Assembly (NCBI GenBank): GCA_022616275.1 | Contig: JAKEFB010000120.1 | Coordinates: 1-64,000, forward strand | Direction: 5' to 3' | Length of the DNA stretch: 64,000 nt | From: Chloroflexota bacterium | Lineage (GTDB): Bacteria > Chloroflexota > Anaerolineae > Promineifilales > Promineifilaceae | Shown: positions 1-8,980 of the stretch, piece by piece | Layout: every line of letters starts with the position of its first letter | Numbering within the stretch: the stretch's first letter is position 1 | The notes under the pieces: model-generated | What the model saw: only the letters and a program-made list of their open reading frames with translations | Database searches by the model: none | What the model was told of the DNA's origin: nothing | Translations under genes and position numbers: made by a program

Positions 1-586
1 CGAGCCGGCCGCCGTCGTTATAGATAGCGCCGCCACCCCAATAGGTGGAGGTGCTGTCGAGCACCTGGCTATCCTCGAACGTCAGGACCATGCCCTGATT
101 GTAGATGGCGCCGCCCCGCTCGCTGCGGCCGTTGCGCAGGGTGACATCATTGAAGTGAACGAAGTGGGTCACGACGGGATCGCCAATGAGCTGAAAGAGG
201 CGGTCGTTGAGGGCGGCCCCGTTGCCGTCAATGACGGTATCGGCCGCGCCCACCCCGCGAATGGTCACGCTGCCGGTAATGTCCAGGTCGCCGTACAAGG
301 CCGTGTCATCGGCGCCGGGGCGGGTGAGCGTGAAGGTGCCGGCCGGTAGCTCGATGGTTTCCTCGCAGTAGTAGTCCCCGCCGCAGAAGGCGTTGGATTC
401 CTGGATGGCGGCGCGCAGGGAACAGGTCTCTTTGCGCGTGCCACAGATGCCGTCGCCCGGATCGAGGTCGTGCAGGTCAGTGGTGTCGTTGACAGTGAAG
501 ACGGTTGCGGCCGCCTCTACGGGAGTGGCCGCGGCCAGGGGCAACACCACCAGCAGAAGACAGATCAGAAAAAAATATCGAGTCAT
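1..586 (-). CDS. CSLREA-domain secreted protein, N-terminal part (runs off the window)
   Basis: The minus-strand frame opens with ATG at 586, eight bases after an AAGGAG ribosome site, and stays open to the window edge (195 codons seen). It begins with a signal peptide of about 26 residues (hydrophobic core LICLLLVVLPLAAA). Residues of about 27-75 read as the CSLREA motif of bacterial exoproteins (VNDTTD, then CSLRAAIQESNAF). The rest has the Gly/Asn-rich rhythm of a right-handed parallel beta-helix (TIRGVG, VIDGNG, GGAIYN repeats). Proteins of this family are exported and act at the cell surface; the ligand is unknown. The C-terminus lies outside the window. It is divergent from the BNR-repeat gene at 882. 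The identification of the domain is firm, the function is not known. Confidence 0.85.
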   Translation of the reverse strand, partial: MTRYFFLICLLLVVLPLAAATPVEAAATVFTVNDTTDLHDLDPGDGICGTRKETCSLRAAIQESNAFCGGDYYCEETIELPAGTFTLTRPGADDTALYGDLDITGSVTIRGVGAADTVIDGNGAALNDRLFQLIGDPVVTHFVHFNDVTLRNGRSERGGAIYNQGMVLTFEDSQVLDSTSTYWGGGAIYNDGGRL

Positions 587-881
587 GGGACGCTCCTTTT
601 GACAATACGCTACGGTTGTTCATGTGTACGAAAAGGATACGTACCAGGCCGCGCCCTGTCAGTGTTAAAAAGTGACACCATTTTTGACACAATTGCTGAT
701 GGTTTACGCAAGCGGCCTTTCTGCGCTATAATCTTGCTGAACGTTTTTGGTATTCTAGTCTCCTGTAGGAGCGAACGTGAAAGGAGGTGATGCCCGGGAG
801 CCGAGGGACATTACCTGATAGTCGAGCCATTTTTTGATCCTGTGTGCGCCTCTGGCGTTTTCAAAGAAAAAGGAGAAACCC
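587..881. promoter_or_regulatory. Divergent intergenic region
   Basis: This 295-bp stretch separates two divergent exoprotein genes and should hold both promoters. It is clearly AT-richer than its flanks (for example around 660-740). Ribosome sites are visible at each end: AAAGGAG-like sequence before 882 and AAGGAG before 586. A second GGAGGTGATG at about 782-791 looks like a ribosome site followed by a very short frame, but I could not assign it to a gene. No clear palindromic operator was seen. Confidence 0.4.
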
Positions 882-2522
882 ATGTTACGCTTCAATGACC
901 GCGGCCGGCTGCGCCTGGGCGGCAGCCTGCTGGCTTTCCTGGCCTTCTCTCTCCTCACCGTTACTATCGTCCTGGCCGCTCACGTCGTTGACGGCCCAGA
1001 CGTTGAGGTGACCATTGACAACAACAACGTGGACGGCGGCGTGCCCAACCCCGGCTTCGATGCCCAGAACCGGCAGGCCAATGAGACAACTGTCGCCGTC
1101 AGCCCTATTGACCCCGCTATCGTCGCCGCCGGGGGGAACGATTACCGGATGGTGCCCGTCTTTGGCGACTCCTGGTTCGGGTTGTATCTGTCGCAGGATG
1201 GCGGGGCGACCTGGTTTAACACCATGGTCCCCGGCTTTGGCTCGGACACGTCGCCGGCCGGCCTGGCCTCACCGCTGTTAGGGCTGGATGGGTCCGGCGA
1301 TCCGGTGGTCCGCTTCGACAGCGCCGGTAATTTATACCTGGCGGGCATCGCCTTCAACCGCAACTTCGACCAGCCCGACCGGCCGGTAGACACGGTCGTC
1401 TACGTGGCCCGCTACGACTACACGCCGGGCACGCCGGCCGGGGTCAGCACGCCCAACAGCGCCGCCAACCCGGCCAACTTCACCTACGTGAGCACGACCA
1501 TTGTAGACCAGGGTGCGGTTGGCTTCGCCGTGCCCAACCAGCCTTTCGGCTTTGCCGGCGACTTCGTAGACAAGGAGTGGATGGAGGTGGACGCCAACCC
1601 GGCCAGCCCCTGCCACGGCAACGTCTACGTGACCTGGACCAGCTTCCACGGCCTGAACGGCGGCTTCCCCATCAAATTTAGCGCCTCCGGCGATGGCGGC
1701 GCCACCTTTGGCCCAGCCAAGACTATCTCCAGTGGCGGCCCAGACACCAACAACCGCAACCAGGGCTCAGACATCGCCGTGGCCTCGGACGGCACCGTTT
1801 ACGTCGCCTACCACAGCTTCCCCAGCTCGAACAACCCCAATGCCATCAGCGTCGTCAGCTCGGATAATTGCGGCCAGCACTGGACCCAGCCGGTTATCGC
1901 CAACACCATCAGCACTGGGCAGGCGCCGGGCGTGGCCTTCCGCACCCCCACCTTCGCCTTCGTCGTCACCGACGACAGCGACCCGGACCTCGTCTACGTG
2001 GCCTACCAGAATCTGGTTGGCGGCAATTACGAGGTTCAGGTCCAACGCTCTACGGACGGCGGGGCTACCTGGGGCGCGCCGGTCACGGTCAACGACGACG
2101 GCGGCCCGCGCCACCAGATCTTCCCCACCATTGACGTTTCCAATGGCGCCCTCCACGTGGCCTGGTACGATTTCCGCAACAGCGTCACGCCTGACAACGA
2201 GGCCCTGGACGTTTACTACGCCTGTTCGAATTGCGACGGCAACGCTTATCCGGCCTTCAGCCACAACGAGCGGGTGACCGACGTCAGCCATAACGGCAAC
2301 TGCCGTATGTTTGGCGGCGGCTCAGCAGCTTTCCACGGCGACTATAATGAACTTGACAGTTACTGGGACGGAACGAACCACATCGTCCACCTGGCCTGGG
2401 CGGATAACCGGGACGTACCGGCCGCGCAATGCGACCTCGACCCGGCGGCCGGCCCGCCGAGCAACAACGTCGGCAACCGTAACCAGAACATCTACGCCGA
2501 CACGCTCATCGTCTCCCCGTAA
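882..2522 (+). CDS. Secreted BNR/Asp-box repeat protein (sialidase-like fold)
   Basis: 546 residues. ATG at 882 is preferred over an upstream in-frame ATG at 834 because it follows an AAGGAG box and starts a proper signal peptide (hydrophobic LLAFLAFSLLTVTIVLAA). At least four Asp-boxes (S/T-x-D-x-G-x-T-W) are visible: SQDGGATW near residue 104, SGDGGATF near 269, a degenerate SSDNCGQHW near 326 and STDGGATW near 389. This is the signature of a beta-propeller of the sialidase/neuraminidase fold. Catalytic sialidase residues (Arg triad) cannot be assigned by eye, so it may be a non-enzymatic propeller. The protein is likely exported. A strong hairpin follows the stop. A similar protein is encoded at 58816-60222. 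Confidence 0.8.
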   Translation: MLRFNDRGRLRLGGSLLAFLAFSLLTVTIVLAAHVVDGPDVEVTIDNNNVDGGVPNPGFDAQNRQANETTVAVSPIDPAIVAAGGNDYRMVPVFGDSWFGLYLSQDGGATWFNTMVPGFGSDTSPAGLASPLLGLDGSGDPVVRFDSAGNLYLAGIAFNRNFDQPDRPVDTVVYVARYDYTPGTPAGVSTPNSAANPANFTYVSTTIVDQGAVGFAVPNQPFGFAGDFVDKEWMEVDANPASPCHGNVYVTWTSFHGLNGGFPIKFSASGDGGATFGPAKTISSGGPDTNNRNQGSDIAVASDGTVYVAYHSFPSSNNPNAISVVSSDNCGQHWTQPVIANTISTGQAPGVAFRTPTFAFVVTDDSDPDLVYVAYQNLVGGNYEVQVQRSTDGGATWGAPVTVNDDGGPRHQIFPTIDVSNGALHVAWYDFRNSVTPDNEALDVYYACSNCDGNAYPAFSHNERVTDVSHNGNCRMFGGGSAAFHGDYNELDSYWDGTNHIVHLAWADNRDVPAAQCDLDPAAGPPSNNVGNRNQNIYADTLIVSP

Positions 2523-2539
2523 CGATTGCCGACAAACAA

Positions 2540-2571
2540 GACCCCTGGGGTTTTGAACAACCCCAGGGGTC
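2540..2571. terminator. Hairpin terminator between convergent genes
   Basis: A perfect 13-bp inverted repeat (GACCCCTGGGGTT and its complement) encloses a 6-base loop. It sits 18 bp after the stop at 2522 and 20 bp before the end of the convergent gene at 2591, so it can serve both strands. There is no long T-tract beyond the TT within the stem. Confidence 0.7.
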
Positions 2572-2590
2572 GAAGGCCTCCATGGCGCGC

Positions 2591-3841
2591 TCAGCGGAAT
2601 TTGTCCAGGGTGCTCTTCAACCGTTCACGGCTCTCCAGGGCCCAGTTGGGGTCGTCGGTGGACTCCTTCCATTTGTTCCAGGCCTGGAGCAGTTCCCGAA
2701 TCGGTTCCCGGAGTTCGTAATAGATACGCGTCTTTTCGTCGTCCGAGAAGCCTTCGAGGCTGACCTCCAGGATCTTATCCGGGCTGGCCTCCAGGGTCCG
2801 CTCGCGCAGCAGCTCGTCGAAGTCGGCGCGGCGCTTTTTCCAGTTTTCTGAGAACTGTTTCCAGGTATCGTCTTCGGCAAGTTCCTGGTAATAGCTGGCG
2901 CCCAATGGCCCGAAGAACAGGTATTGGTGCTTGTTGGCAAATTCCTTGTACTCTCGTTCGGCGGCGGAGAACACGTCCTCCAGCTCGTCCTTGAGCGCTT
3001 CGCCCAACGCGGCGGCGTCGCTTTTCTGGCCGGCCGTGTTCATCGCGCTCTGCAGGGCTTCGGCCGCGTCCTCGCCGTCGTCCCAGGCATCTTTGATCTG
3101 CGGATAATCGTTCTCCTCCAGGAACTCGGCAACGATGTCGCGGGTTTCCTTGAACACGGCAAATACCTGCTCCTCCCGGCTGAACAGGGCGAAGATTTCG
3201 AGCTTGCGCGCCTCCGCTTCGCTCAGCTTGCTGCCAAGCACAGCAATCCCGGCTCTGATGGCTATGCCCACAGCGCCAAGCAGATAGGAAACGGCCGCGG
3301 TCCCTAGCAGAACCTGGCTGGCCATCTTCTCCCTGGCTTCTTTCTCGGTCTCGGCGGCGACGCCGGCGACGTGGGCCAGGATCTGCTCGTACTCCTCGGC
3401 GACTTTCTTTAACTTCTCGTCAACGGCCTGGTCGGCGTTCTTGATCTCCTGCCACTTATTCTCGAACTCCTTCATCGCCGTCCGCAGGTTCTCCGTCTGC
3501 TTGACCATCTTGTCCCGCTGCACCGGCGCCCTCGAAAAGTGAATGTGGAAGAAGAAGCGGTACTCCTCGTTGGCGATGTCCGCCAGCCAGAGCTGGCCCA
3601 CCTCGACGCCCTTGAATGCCTCGTGCGTCATCTTCATAGCGTCTTCCAGCCTAGCCAGCCACGCGGGCAGGCACGGGCCGGTGCGTCCAGGTTCGAGCAG
3701 TGGGGCGATCTCGCCCAGCATACGTTCGCGCTCGCGGAAATAGCTGTCGAGCGCCCGGCGAATCTTTTCTTTAGATTCGGCGTCGAAGTTACTCTTTTCC
3801 AGGGCTTCCAGCACCTCTTTCAGGCGGGCTTCATAGGCCAT
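2591..3841 (-). CDS. Unknown helical protein with one hydrophobic segment
   Basis: 416 residues, ATG at 3841 after an AAGGAGAACGTA ribosome site. I do not recognise the family. The protein is rich in Glu, Lys and Ala with long charged helices likely to form coiled coils (about residues 1-175 and 205-416). It is interrupted by one hydrophobic, Gly/Ala-rich stretch at about 177-204 (LLGTAAVSYLLGAVGIAI) that could span or insert into a membrane. There is no signal peptide. It lies downstream of the PDZ-like protein gene (3935-5629), same strand, 93 bp apart, the gap being filled by a palindromic repeat; the two are probably co-transcribed. The architecture of coiled coil, hydrophobic hairpin, coiled coil is also seen in pore-forming and membrane-remodelling proteins, but this is only a resemblance. 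Confidence 0.75.
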   Translation of the reverse strand: MAYEARLKEVLEALEKSNFDAESKEKIRRALDSYFRERERMLGEIAPLLEPGRTGPCLPAWLARLEDAMKMTHEAFKGVEVGQLWLADIANEEYRFFFHIHFSRAPVQRDKMVKQTENLRTAMKEFENKWQEIKNADQAVDEKLKKVAEEYEQILAHVAGVAAETEKEAREKMASQVLLGTAAVSYLLGAVGIAIRAGIAVLGSKLSEAEARKLEIFALFSREEQVFAVFKETRDIVAEFLEENDYPQIKDAWDDGEDAAEALQSAMNTAGQKSDAAALGEALKDELEDVFSAAEREYKEFANKHQYLFFGPLGASYYQELAEDDTWKQFSENWKKRRADFDELLRERTLEASPDKILEVSLEGFSDDEKTRIYYELREPIRELLQAWNKWKESTDDPNWALESRERLKSTLDKFR

Positions 3842-3860
3842 TACGTTCTCCTTAGTAGCA

Positions 3861-3926
3861 AACCTCCCGGAGGTTCAAGCGATGGTCGCCGGGCGGCCCG
3901 GCGCAATCGCCAACCTCCGGGAGGTT
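3861..3926. repeat. Family A palindromic repeat, copy 1
   Basis: Two 15-bp near-palindromes, AACCTCCCGGAGGTT (3861-3875) and AACCTCCGGGAGGTT (3912-3926), flank an inner stem with GCGAT/ATCGC arms. The element fills the gap between two co-directional genes. Related copies occur at 9757-9815, 9874-9906, 46969-47019 and, degenerate, 54166-54222. Confidence 0.85.
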
Positions 3927-3934
3927 GAAGATCC

Positions 3935-5629
3935 TTAGATTGCCTGGGGGCTGGTGATGCGCCAGGGACCGTCGTCCAGGCGCTCCAGCGTCCATTTGCG
4001 GTGCAGGTTGTACCCGGCGAAGGTGCGGTACTCGTCGCCGAACCGGCCGACGTGGTTGACCAGGATGCGCACCTCTTCGACGAGGCGCGGCCCGGCGCCG
4101 GCTCCGGCCCGGCCGGCGGACTGGGCCGCCGCGTCGTAGACGATCCGCGCCGGGCTGACCCCGGCCACCTCGACGGCGTAGACGTCGTCGAGCAGCCGGC
4201 GCCGCGATTGGTCCCAGAGAGTGGATGCATCCCGTTCGTTGACGGTCGTCCAGGCCAGGTCCACGTATAGATAGGAGCTGTCCCGCTCGTACCACGAGCG
4301 TACGCTCCAGGTGGCGAAGCACTGCCGCCACGTTTCAAAATCGGCCAGCTTGAGGCACTCGAAGAAGACCTGCAACACGCCGGCCGGACCCAGATCCGGC
4401 GACAGGTCCGGCCGGCCGATGGAGAGCAGCTCCGGCTGGCCGGCAAAGGCGCTCTCGCCGCTCTGCTCCGGGCGCAGGTCCACAAAGAAGCGATTGGCCG
4501 GATTCTCGGCGTCGCCGACCAGGGCCCCAACCGGCCGCAGGCGCAGGCCCACAACCGTGACGTTGCGGGTCGCATCGGACACCAGCGCCGGCAGCGGCTC
4601 GATCAGGCCGATAAAGGCAAAACGCCTCTGGCGTAGATAGGGGTTCACCTGCTCGGTGTATTTATTGACGGCCGCATAGAGCGGCCGGATGGCCTCGGCG
4701 TGGCGGTCAATCAGGTACACGCCCTGTGAGCCACGGACCTGGTACCAGGAGCGCTTGACCTCCAGCAAAAGGTCCCGGTCGCCGATTTCCGGCAGCTTGA
4801 CTACCTTGCCGATCCAGTCGCGGGTATCTTCCCGGAATGGGTCCGGGGCCGGGAACGGCTCGGCGATCAGGTCGCCGGCGACTTCGGCCAGGAAGGCCTG
4901 GTAGGCGGCGTCGGCCGCCTGCGACACCTGGGCCGCCCGCAGTTCACCCAACCGGCGGTACTCCAGGTCGTGTTCGGCGATCTCGCGCTTCTCCCCGGCG
5001 ATGGTCTCCAGCATGGCCTCGAAATCTTCACGCACGGCGCGAGCGAACGGTCCGGGATAGGTTCGCTCGAGGAATTCGACGCGCTCACGAAACGGTTCGA
5101 TCTCCTGGCGCAGCTTGCGGGTGTCGTAGGCGACAGTGTAGTCCCAACCGGCCAGGACTGTTTCCGCCAGCTTCCGGAAGTTGTTGTACCAGGCGTTCCA
5201 GGCGTAGTCGAAGCCATCCTTCTCGTGAGTGATCGGCCCACCGTCGCCCAGGATGGGCACGCCGTCGGCGCTGCGGTACAAGCGCTGCTCGACGAGGCGG
5301 CCCTCCAGGGTGAGGAGTTCACCCTTACGCTCGACCAGGATGGTCACCGGGTCGCCGGCCCCCAACCCAAAACGCTCCCACCGTTGCCACTCGCCGGCCG
5401 CCCCGAAGGCTGCGCCGCTCTTGTCCGTCTCGGCCGTATATCGCTCCCCCAGGTCGCCAACAATACGGTCACTCACTTTCAAGCCGGAGCCACGAAAGCC
5501 GCTGTCCCATTCGATCCAGCGCACGCGTCGTGGGCCGGCGGCGTCGCCCTGGATCGCTTCAGTCTCGACCTTGCTGGAACCGGGCTGGCGGGGCGGCTGT
5601 GATCCGGTGGCTGCTGTACCATTACTCAC
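3935..5629 (-). CDS. Unknown protein with PDZ-like N-terminal domain
   Basis: 564 residues, GTG start at 5629 with a weak AGAGG site upstream. Residues of about 34-115 look like a PDZ-type domain (SGFRGSGLKVSDRIVG, then DPVTILVERKGELLTL). The middle (about 150-260) is helical and charged, and the last third is an alpha/beta region with many Trp and Tyr residues that I cannot place in a family. No signal peptide or membrane span is seen, so a cytoplasmic location is likely. It precedes the helical protein gene at 2591-3841 on the same strand, suggesting that the two products work together. The Ala-rich first 30 residues, just downstream of tandem repeats, are low complexity, so the true start could be further in. 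Confidence 0.7.
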   Translation of the reverse strand: MSNGTAATGSQPPRQPGSSKVETEAIQGDAAGPRRVRWIEWDSGFRGSGLKVSDRIVGDLGERYTAETDKSGAAFGAAGEWQRWERFGLGAGDPVTILVERKGELLTLEGRLVEQRLYRSADGVPILGDGGPITHEKDGFDYAWNAWYNNFRKLAETVLAGWDYTVAYDTRKLRQEIEPFRERVEFLERTYPGPFARAVREDFEAMLETIAGEKREIAEHDLEYRRLGELRAAQVSQAADAAYQAFLAEVAGDLIAEPFPAPDPFREDTRDWIGKVVKLPEIGDRDLLLEVKRSWYQVRGSQGVYLIDRHAEAIRPLYAAVNKYTEQVNPYLRQRRFAFIGLIEPLPALVSDATRNVTVVGLRLRPVGALVGDAENPANRFFVDLRPEQSGESAFAGQPELLSIGRPDLSPDLGPAGVLQVFFECLKLADFETWRQCFATWSVRSWYERDSSYLYVDLAWTTVNERDASTLWDQSRRRLLDDVYAVEVAGVSPARIVYDAAAQSAGRAGAGAGPRLVEEVRILVNHVGRFGDEYRTFAGYNLHRKWTLERLDDGPWRITSPQAI

Positions 5630-5646
5630 AGAGAACCTCTTTTCAC

Positions 5647-5835
5647 GTTACGCTGTGGCCGGTCCACCAACGGGCGCGGTCAGGAGACCGGCCCGAGCAA
5701 AAGGAAATTCCAGTTACGTTGTGGCCGGTCCACCAACGGGCGCGGTCAGGAGACCGGCCCGAGCAAAAGGAAATTCTAGTTACGTTGTGGCCGGTCCACC
5801 AACGGGAAACCGGCCCGAGCAAAAGGAAATTCCTG
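5647..5835. repeat. Three tandem 66-bp repeats
   Basis: Copies start at 5647, 5713 and 5779, an exact 66-bp period. Each holds an 8-bp inverted repeat (GGCCGGTC and GACCGGCC) around a core ending GCGCGGTCAGGAGACCGGCC; the third copy has lost 12 bp of the core. The array lies between the divergent starts of the genes at 5629 and 5958. Because 66 is a multiple of three, the array is open in frame with the downstream gene, but it does not look like protein-coding sequence. A single related copy sits at about 19051-19092. Confidence 0.9.
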
Positions 5836-5957
5836 TTGTGTCAATACCAGGCAGCAGATGGTACTGGAGGGTTGGGGTGATGTCAAGAAGCGCGGCTTCT
5901 ACTCCCGGCCGTGGCAGGGGTTGGCCAGTGCGGCCGTTTCTGCTAACATTCCCCGCT

Positions 5958-7139
5958 ATGAGTCGTGTATTGGTAGGGGGGTGGCGTCTGTGGCTATGGT
6001 GCTGCCTGGCCGTGGCCCTTGGCCAGGCAATGGCGCCGCCGGCAAGTGGCGTGGCGCTGGCCGCCGGCCCGGCCGCCGACGGACCAATCCCTGTCGCCCG
6101 GAACAACGCCTCCTTCAGCTACTTACCCATCCTCTTCCGGTCACCCTCGCCCCAGCCGCTGCCGCCGCCCGTGCCCTACGTGGCCACGCCGCCCATAGAT
6201 TTCGCCGCCGTGCGCGCCGAATTGCAGCAGCAAGGCTTAGACCTGGCCTTCAACAAGATCGGTTTCCACACCGGCGTCGGCGGCAACACCCAGGGGCTGG
6301 ACGAGTGGATGGCCGCCCTGGATGCGGCCGGCGTGCCCATCTTCCTCAAAAGCGCCGACAACGCCGAACCGCTTTATATGGCCCAACAGTTGATGCAGCA
6401 AAGCGGCGTGCCCCACGTCCTCGTCTTCCGCCGCACCGGCGCCCAGTACGACGTGCCCAACTACGACCTGCCGCCCCAAGAGGCCGCCCAACAGCACTGG
6501 GCCTTGCACAAAGCCGCCTGGCCGCCGGAGCTTGACCCCAGCCTGGTGTGGATTGAAACGATCAACGAAGTAGACAAAAACCGCGCCGGCTGGCTGGCCG
6601 AGTTTGCCCTGGCAACAGCCCAACTGGCGCTGGCCGACGGCTATCGCTGGGCGGCCTTTGGCTGGTCCAGTGGCGAGCCGGAACCGGAACATTGGGAGTC
6701 GCCGAAGATGCTGGAATTCCTCAGCCTGGCCGGCGCTTATCCTGACCGGTTAGCCATCGCCCTGCACGAGTATAGCTTTGACGCCGCCGACATCGGCCGC
6801 TTGTATCCCGACCTGGCCGGCCGCTTCCAGGCCCTGTTCCAGGTCTGTGACGACCATCTCATCCGGCGGCCGACAATCTTGCTGACCGAATGGGGCTGGG
6901 AGCCGACCCACGTGCCGGCGCCGGAGCTGGCCATAGAGCACATCGAGTGGGCCGCCTGGTTATACGCCGCTTATCCCCAGGTGAAAGGCGCGGCCATCTG
7001 GTACCTGGGTGGTGGCTTTGGCGGCATTGCCGACGAGGCCCAACTCCTCATCGCCCCGGTGCGGGACTACAGCCTGAGCCATTACTTCGCCTACACGCCC
7101 GGCCAGGGCGCGATTGATCCAACACTGTTTCAGCCCTGA
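5958..7139 (+). CDS. Secreted glycoside hydrolase-like TIM-barrel protein
   Basis: 393 residues. ATG at 5958 begins a signal peptide with a Trp-rich hydrophobic core (WRLWLWCCLAVALG); no good ribosome site is visible, and the open frame continues upstream through the tandem repeats, so the start is a judgement. After a linker comes SYLPILF, a motif typical of Chloroflexota exported proteins. The rest reads as a clan A glycosidase-like barrel: a Glu in ETINEVDKN (about residue 204) is placed as the acid/base and a Glu in LLTEWGWE (about residue 311) as the nucleophile. The substrate cannot be inferred. The kinase-fold gene at 7156 follows after 16 bp. An alternative reading is a non-catalytic barrel. 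Confidence 0.75.
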   Translation: MSRVLVGGWRLWLWCCLAVALGQAMAPPASGVALAAGPAADGPIPVARNNASFSYLPILFRSPSPQPLPPPVPYVATPPIDFAAVRAELQQQGLDLAFNKIGFHTGVGGNTQGLDEWMAALDAAGVPIFLKSADNAEPLYMAQQLMQQSGVPHVLVFRRTGAQYDVPNYDLPPQEAAQQHWALHKAAWPPELDPSLVWIETINEVDKNRAGWLAEFALATAQLALADGYRWAAFGWSSGEPEPEHWESPKMLEFLSLAGAYPDRLAIALHEYSFDAADIGRLYPDLAGRFQALFQVCDDHLIRRPTILLTEWGWEPTHVPAPELAIEHIEWAAWLYAAYPQVKGAAIWYLGGGFGGIADEAQLLIAPVRDYSLSHYFAYTPGQGAIDPTLFQP

Positions 7140-7155
7140 TAAAACTCACCGGCTC

Positions 7156-8175
7156 ATGCTTGAAAAACCCGATCTCCAGGACGAAAAAATTGTCGCTTGT
7201 TTGCAAGATGCCTATGGGTTGCTGGTCGTCCAGCTCGCTTTTCTTCCGCTCGGAGCCGATCGGAATACGGCCGTTTATCGCGCCCTGGCAGAAGATGAAA
7301 CACCCTACTTCGTCAAGTTGAGACGAGGCCTCTTTAACGAGACGGCCGTGGCCTTGCCCAAATTTCTCGGCGACCAGGGCATCAGGCCCATCATCGCCCC
7401 CCTGGCAACCAAAACAGAGCAACTCTGGGCCACCGTGGGCGCCTTCAAGTTGATTCTTTACCCTTTTGTCGAGGGCCACGATGCCTATGAGGTTGCCCTG
7501 TCGGATCACCACTGGCGCGATCTTGGCGTAGCCCTCAAAAGCATTCACACCGCGGTGCTGCCTCCGGCGCTAAGGAGACGCATCCAACAGGAGACCTATT
7601 CCCCACAATGGCGCGAAATGGTAAAGACGTTCCTGGAACGGGTTGAGCATGGCGCTTTTGATGACCCCGTTGCCGTAAAATTAGCTGCCTTTTTGCAGGC
7701 CAGACGCCAGGAGATTCTCGATCTCGTCGGCCGTGCTGAACGGCTCGCCCGGCCGCTTCAGGCTCGATCTCCCGAATTTGTCTTGTGTCATTCTGATATT
7801 CACGCCGGCAATCTCCTGATTGATGCCAACGACGCTCTTTACATTGTTGATTGGGACGATCCCATCTTAGCCTTCAAAGAGCGCGATTTGATGTTTATCG
7901 GCGGTGGTCTGGTGGGCGCCGGGCATACGCCACAAGAAGAAGAAACCCTCTTCTACGAGAGTTATGGTCAAACAGAGATCGATCCCATAGCCCTGGCCTA
8001 TTATCGCTATGAACGGATCATTCAAGACATTGCCCAATTTTGCGACCAAATATTATCAACCAATGAAGGCGGTGAAGATCGAGAACAATCGCTTCGCTAT
8101 TTGATGTCTAATTTTCTGCCCAACGACGTTTTAGAGATAGCCTACAAGTCAGATAAAACAGTGAATTCCCCTTAA
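7156..8175 (+). CDS. APH-fold phosphotransferase
   Basis: 339 residues from ATG at 7156; an in-frame ATG at 7114 would overlap the preceding gene by 26 bp. The kinase hallmark of the aminoglycoside/choline phosphotransferase family is clear: the catalytic loop CHSDIHAGNL at about residues 211-220, followed by the metal-binding IVDWDD at about 230-235. An N-lobe with an ATP-binding sheet precedes it. The overall shape resembles spectinomycin phosphotransferase-like proteins. Substrate unknown: it could be an antibiotic, homoserine, choline or a sugar. It is cytoplasmic. Its codon use is less GC-rich than the gene before it, which hints at separate origin. Confidence 0.8.
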   Translation: MLEKPDLQDEKIVACLQDAYGLLVVQLAFLPLGADRNTAVYRALAEDETPYFVKLRRGLFNETAVALPKFLGDQGIRPIIAPLATKTEQLWATVGAFKLILYPFVEGHDAYEVALSDHHWRDLGVALKSIHTAVLPPALRRRIQQETYSPQWREMVKTFLERVEHGAFDDPVAVKLAAFLQARRQEILDLVGRAERLARPLQARSPEFVLCHSDIHAGNLLIDANDALYIVDWDDPILAFKERDLMFIGGGLVGAGHTPQEEETLFYESYGQTEIDPIALAYYRYERIIQDIAQFCDQILSTNEGGEDREQSLRYLMSNFLPNDVLEIAYKSDKTVNSP

Positions 8176-8292
8176 TCATCTTCGCTGGCCTATCCTGAAC
8201 GATTGCCTTGTTATTTACGCCCCCCTTGTCACTCCCTCCTCTGTCGAGTATTATGCTGTCTTATCCAGAGCGATTTACCAGAGGAACCCACT

Positions 8293-8969
8293 ATGAAATC
8301 CCGACGTGCCAGATACCTTTTCGGCCGGTTCATTTGCCTGACAGTCGCCGGGCTATGCGCCTGTGGATCGCCGGCCGCAGACACCCCGGCCGGGCCAACC
8401 ATTCCGCCGACGACGATAACGCCCGAACCGGCAACGCCAGAACCGGCCACACCCACCGGCCGGCCAGTGGGAGAGGCGTTCACTTCGCCGCGGTTCGGTT
8501 ACACATTTCTCTACCCGCCAGGTTGGCTGGTTAAGGACAGACCCGGCGACTGGGCCGATTACGACCCCCTGGACCCCAACCGGGGGGCGGGGATAGACGC
8601 CTTCGCGGCCTATCTCGACGGCCGGAACCTGGCTCTCGGCATCGGCGCCCGCCCGTTGCCCGATGGCAGCACGCTGGAATCCTGGACGGAGACGGCGAAA
8701 ACCCTGATCGGGATGGGGTTAGCAAAGGCGTGTGCCATGAAGGTAGCGAGGACGAGCCCGCGCCCGCCGAGCCGATGACCCTGGACGGCGAGCCGGCTAC
8801 CTTGCTCGCCTACCACTGCCCGCAATCCTACGACAACTTTGGTCTCGTCGTCCTGGCCATCCATAGCGGCCAGGGCTACTGGATTACCTGGCTTTCACCG
8901 CAAGGAAATGACGCCGGGGATCGGGCTGAGTTTATGGAAATCCTGAGCACGTTTTCGTTTGCCGATTAG
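8293..8969 (+). pseudogene. Lipoprotein gene broken by a frameshift
   Basis: ATG at 8293 opens a lipoprotein: signal sequence with lipobox-like GLCAC, then a Thr/Pro/Glu-rich linker (PEPATPEPATPTG) and a domain beginning FTSPRFGYTFLYPPGWLV. The frame ends at 8778 with an unlikely tail. The expected continuation (DGEPATLLAYHCPQSYDN to FSFAD) is in the next frame and ends at 8969. The switch falls at about 8695-8730, most simply at the AAAA run at 8698-8701. It is either a real single-base change or a sequence error; an intact product would be about 225 residues. PsbP-like or similar surface-stress domains begin this way (GYTFLYPPGW), but the assignment is weak. Confidence 0.7.
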
Positions 8970-8980
8970 CCGGGCGTAGA

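Noticed and set aside
5647-5835. Possible CRISPR array
   Set aside because: Units are contiguous with no variable spacers; this is a simple tandem repeat.
5229-5957. Long upstream extension of the glycosidase-like frame through the tandem repeats
   Set aside because: The extension overlaps the opposite-strand PDZ-like gene, reads as low-complexity Arg/Pro-rich text with 22-residue repeats made by the 66-bp array, and a good signal peptide starts at 5958.
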